Positions 12,195 through 13,513 of a stretch of DNA of 13,513 bases are shown here, piece by piece (position 1 is the first letter of the stretch; the number at the start of each line of letters is the position of its first letter). Location: assembly GCA_019136335.1 (NCBI GenBank), contig JAGVUK010000218.1, forward strand, positions 1 to 13,513, written 5' to 3'. The position numbers and the translations under genes are program-made. The notes beneath the pieces are model-generated. The model did not search any database. It was not told the origin of the DNA and saw only the letters and a program-made list of their open reading frames with translations. Origin of the DNA: Methanomicrobiales archaeon. Its GTDB lineage: Archaea; Halobacteriota; Methanomicrobia; Methanomicrobiales; Methanoculleaceae.

Positions 12195-13513
12195 ATGGCC
12201 AAAAGAATGCTGAGCGAGTTCGAATCATACGACCTCCTGAAACAGTATGGCGTACCGGTACCCGACCACATAGTCGTCAAGACCGCCGCCGAGGCAGGCA
12301 AGGCGGCAGAGAAGATCGGTTTCCCCGTCGTCATGAAGATCTACTCGCCCCAGATCGTCCACAAGAGCGATGCGGGCGGCGTGATCGTCAGTATTCCCTC
12401 GAAGCATGCCGCCGAGGAAGCGTTCGAGAAGATCGTCGGGAATGCGAAGGCCTACAACCCCGAGGCCGAGATCAAGGGCGTCATCGTCGAGCAGCAGGCG
12501 GCGCCGGGGCTTGAGTTGATCATCGGCGGGAAGACCGACCCGGCGTTCGGGAAGGTGCTCACCTTCGGCATGGGCGGCACGCTCGTCGAGCTGATGAAGG
12601 ACGTCACCCTGCGGATCCTGCCGGTCTCCGAAGAGACGATCCGCGAGATGATCCGCGAGATCCACGGCTACCCGATGATCCAGGGCTACCGGGGGGCGAA
12701 ACCCCGGGACGAGGAGGCGCTTGTCCAGGTCATGTGGGCGGTCAACCGCTTCTTCGCCGAGAACACCAACGTCGTGGAGTTCGACATCAACCCGGTCAGG
12801 CTGTATGAGTCCGGGGCCTGCATCGTCGACGCCCGCATCTTCGTCGACGACGAAGCCGTCGAGAAGGTGGCGAAAGAGCGGCCGTTCGTGCCGATCGAGT
12901 ACTTCACGCCCCGCTCCATAGCGGTCATCGGGGCGTCGTCCGAACCCAAGAAGATGGGCTACGCCGTGATGCACAACCTCCTGCACTTCCCGGGTCAGCT
13001 CTACCCCGTGAACAACAAGCGCCCGGAGGTGCAGGGGCTCAAAGCGTATGCCTCCATCCTCGATATCCCAAATCCGGTCGATATGGCGGTCATCACCGTC
13101 CCCGCAAAGCACGTGCCCGGCGTGATCGAAGAGTGCGGGCAGAAGGGAGTCTCCATGGTGGTCGTCATCACGGCCGGGTTCAAAGAGACGGGCGATGGCG
13201 GAAAGGCGCTGGAAGACCGGATCCTCGAGATAGCAAAGGGTTACGGGACGCGGATCATAGGGCCGAACTGCCTCGGGCTGATCGTCCCCCCGAAGGGCAT
13301 CGACACCACCTACGTCCACGAATCCCCGAAACCCGGCAACATCGCCTTCATCTCCCAGAGCGGCGCCATCGTCAATACCGTGGTCGACTGGAGCATCAAA
13401 CATGACATCGGGTTCTCCGCCGTCGTCTCGGTCGGCAACCAGGCGGACCTCAACTTCATCGACTTCCTCAGGTTCGTGGAGCGTGACCCAAAGACCAAGG
13501 GCATCATCCTCTA
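12195..13513 (+). CDS. ADP-forming acetate/acyl-CoA synthetase, fused beta-alpha, 3'-truncated by window edge
   Basis: At least 439 residues; the frame runs off the right edge. The enzyme interconverts acyl-CoA, ADP and phosphate with free acid, CoA and ATP. Residues 1 to about 225 are the beta half, an ATP-grasp domain: YGVPVPDH, GFPVVMKIYSPQIVHKSDAGGV (H56, in the position of the beta-subunit phosphohistidine), FGMGGTLVELMKDV and EFDINPVRL. From about 236 comes the alpha half's CoA-binding Rossmann domain: PRSIAVIGASSEPKKMGY, ITAGFKETG, IGPNCLGLI and FISQSGAI. The alpha-half catalytic His should lie beyond the window. The order beta then alpha is opposite to the common alpha-beta fusion. 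The start follows GAGGAG by about 7 bases. An antisense frame (12225-13403) is a shadow. Confidence 0.93.
   Translation, partial: MAKRMLSEFESYDLLKQYGVPVPDHIVVKTAAEAGKAAEKIGFPVVMKIYSPQIVHKSDAGGVIVSIPSKHAAEEAFEKIVGNAKAYNPEAEIKGVIVEQQAAPGLELIIGGKTDPAFGKVLTFGMGGTLVELMKDVTLRILPVSEETIREMIREIHGYPMIQGYRGAKPRDEEALVQVMWAVNRFFAENTNVVEFDINPVRLYESGACIVDARIFVDDEAVEKVAKERPFVPIEYFTPRSIAVIGASSEPKKMGYAVMHNLLHFPGQLYPVNNKRPEVQGLKAYASILDIPNPVDMAVITVPAKHVPGVIEECGQKGVSMVVVITAGFKETGDGGKALEDRILEIAKGYGTRIIGPNCLGLIVPPKGIDTTYVHESPKPGNIAFISQSGAIVNTVVDWSIKHDIGFSAVVSVGNQADLNFIDFLRFVERDPKTKGIIL

Noticed and set aside
12225..13403. Long open frame of 392 codons on the minus strand
   Set aside because: It is antisense to the acyl-CoA synthetase, which has clear family motifs; the translation is Asp/His/Arg-rich without any motif.

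Overview
The window reads as chromosomal DNA from a methanogenic archaeon, most likely order Methanomicrobiales (Methanoculleus-like). This rests on gene content, not on a database match. It carries an archaeal ether-lipid UbiA-family prenyltransferase, an archaeal Trm1, a DRG/OBG-type GTPase, a DUF116 membrane protein and an ADP-forming acyl-CoA synthetase. TATA boxes lie about 25-30 bases before many starts, and both tRNA genes lack an encoded CCA. The host DNA is GC-rich (a 60-base line inside the synthetase gene hand-counts to about 67% GC).

Layout. (1) 1-5655 is a housekeeping block: the end of mtnA overlapping a DUF116 gene; convergent to these, a bactofilin-like gene and a DGGGP synthase; tRNA-Arg(CCT); trm1; a convergent DRG-type GTPase; and tRNA-Glu(CTC). 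(2) 5656-6707 is mostly non-coding, with one small lipoprotein gene and a possible 42-codon ORF. (3) 6708-9788 is an accessory, defence-like cassette of lower GC: an HNH endonuclease gene frameshifted in a G5 run near its 3' end, a DUF4062 gene, and an AlbA_2/GHKL-ATPase gene that overlaps it by ATGA. (4) 9789-10327 is non-coding and holds what looks like the right end of an IS200/IS605-type element, with a chain of hairpins and no tnpB. (5) 10328-11539 is an MFS efflux-type transporter whose promoter carries a 14-bp palindrome. (6) 11644-12048 shows no recognisable gene. (7) From 12195 to the window end is an ADP-forming acyl-CoA synthetase with the beta (ATP-grasp) half before the alpha (CoA-binding) half, behind a 5' leader that can fold into a branched RNA.

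How they fit together. The housekeeping genes serve methionine salvage, ether-lipid synthesis, tRNA modification and ribosome-associated GTPase function; Trm1 sits beside a tRNA that has its target base G26. If the HNH frameshift is repaired, the endonuclease, DUF4062 protein and ATPase are spaced like one transcription unit (42-nt gap, then a 4-nt overlap). That arrangement would suit a sensor/effector defence module. It is the best candidate here for an uncharacterised system, but its function is inferred from domain types only.
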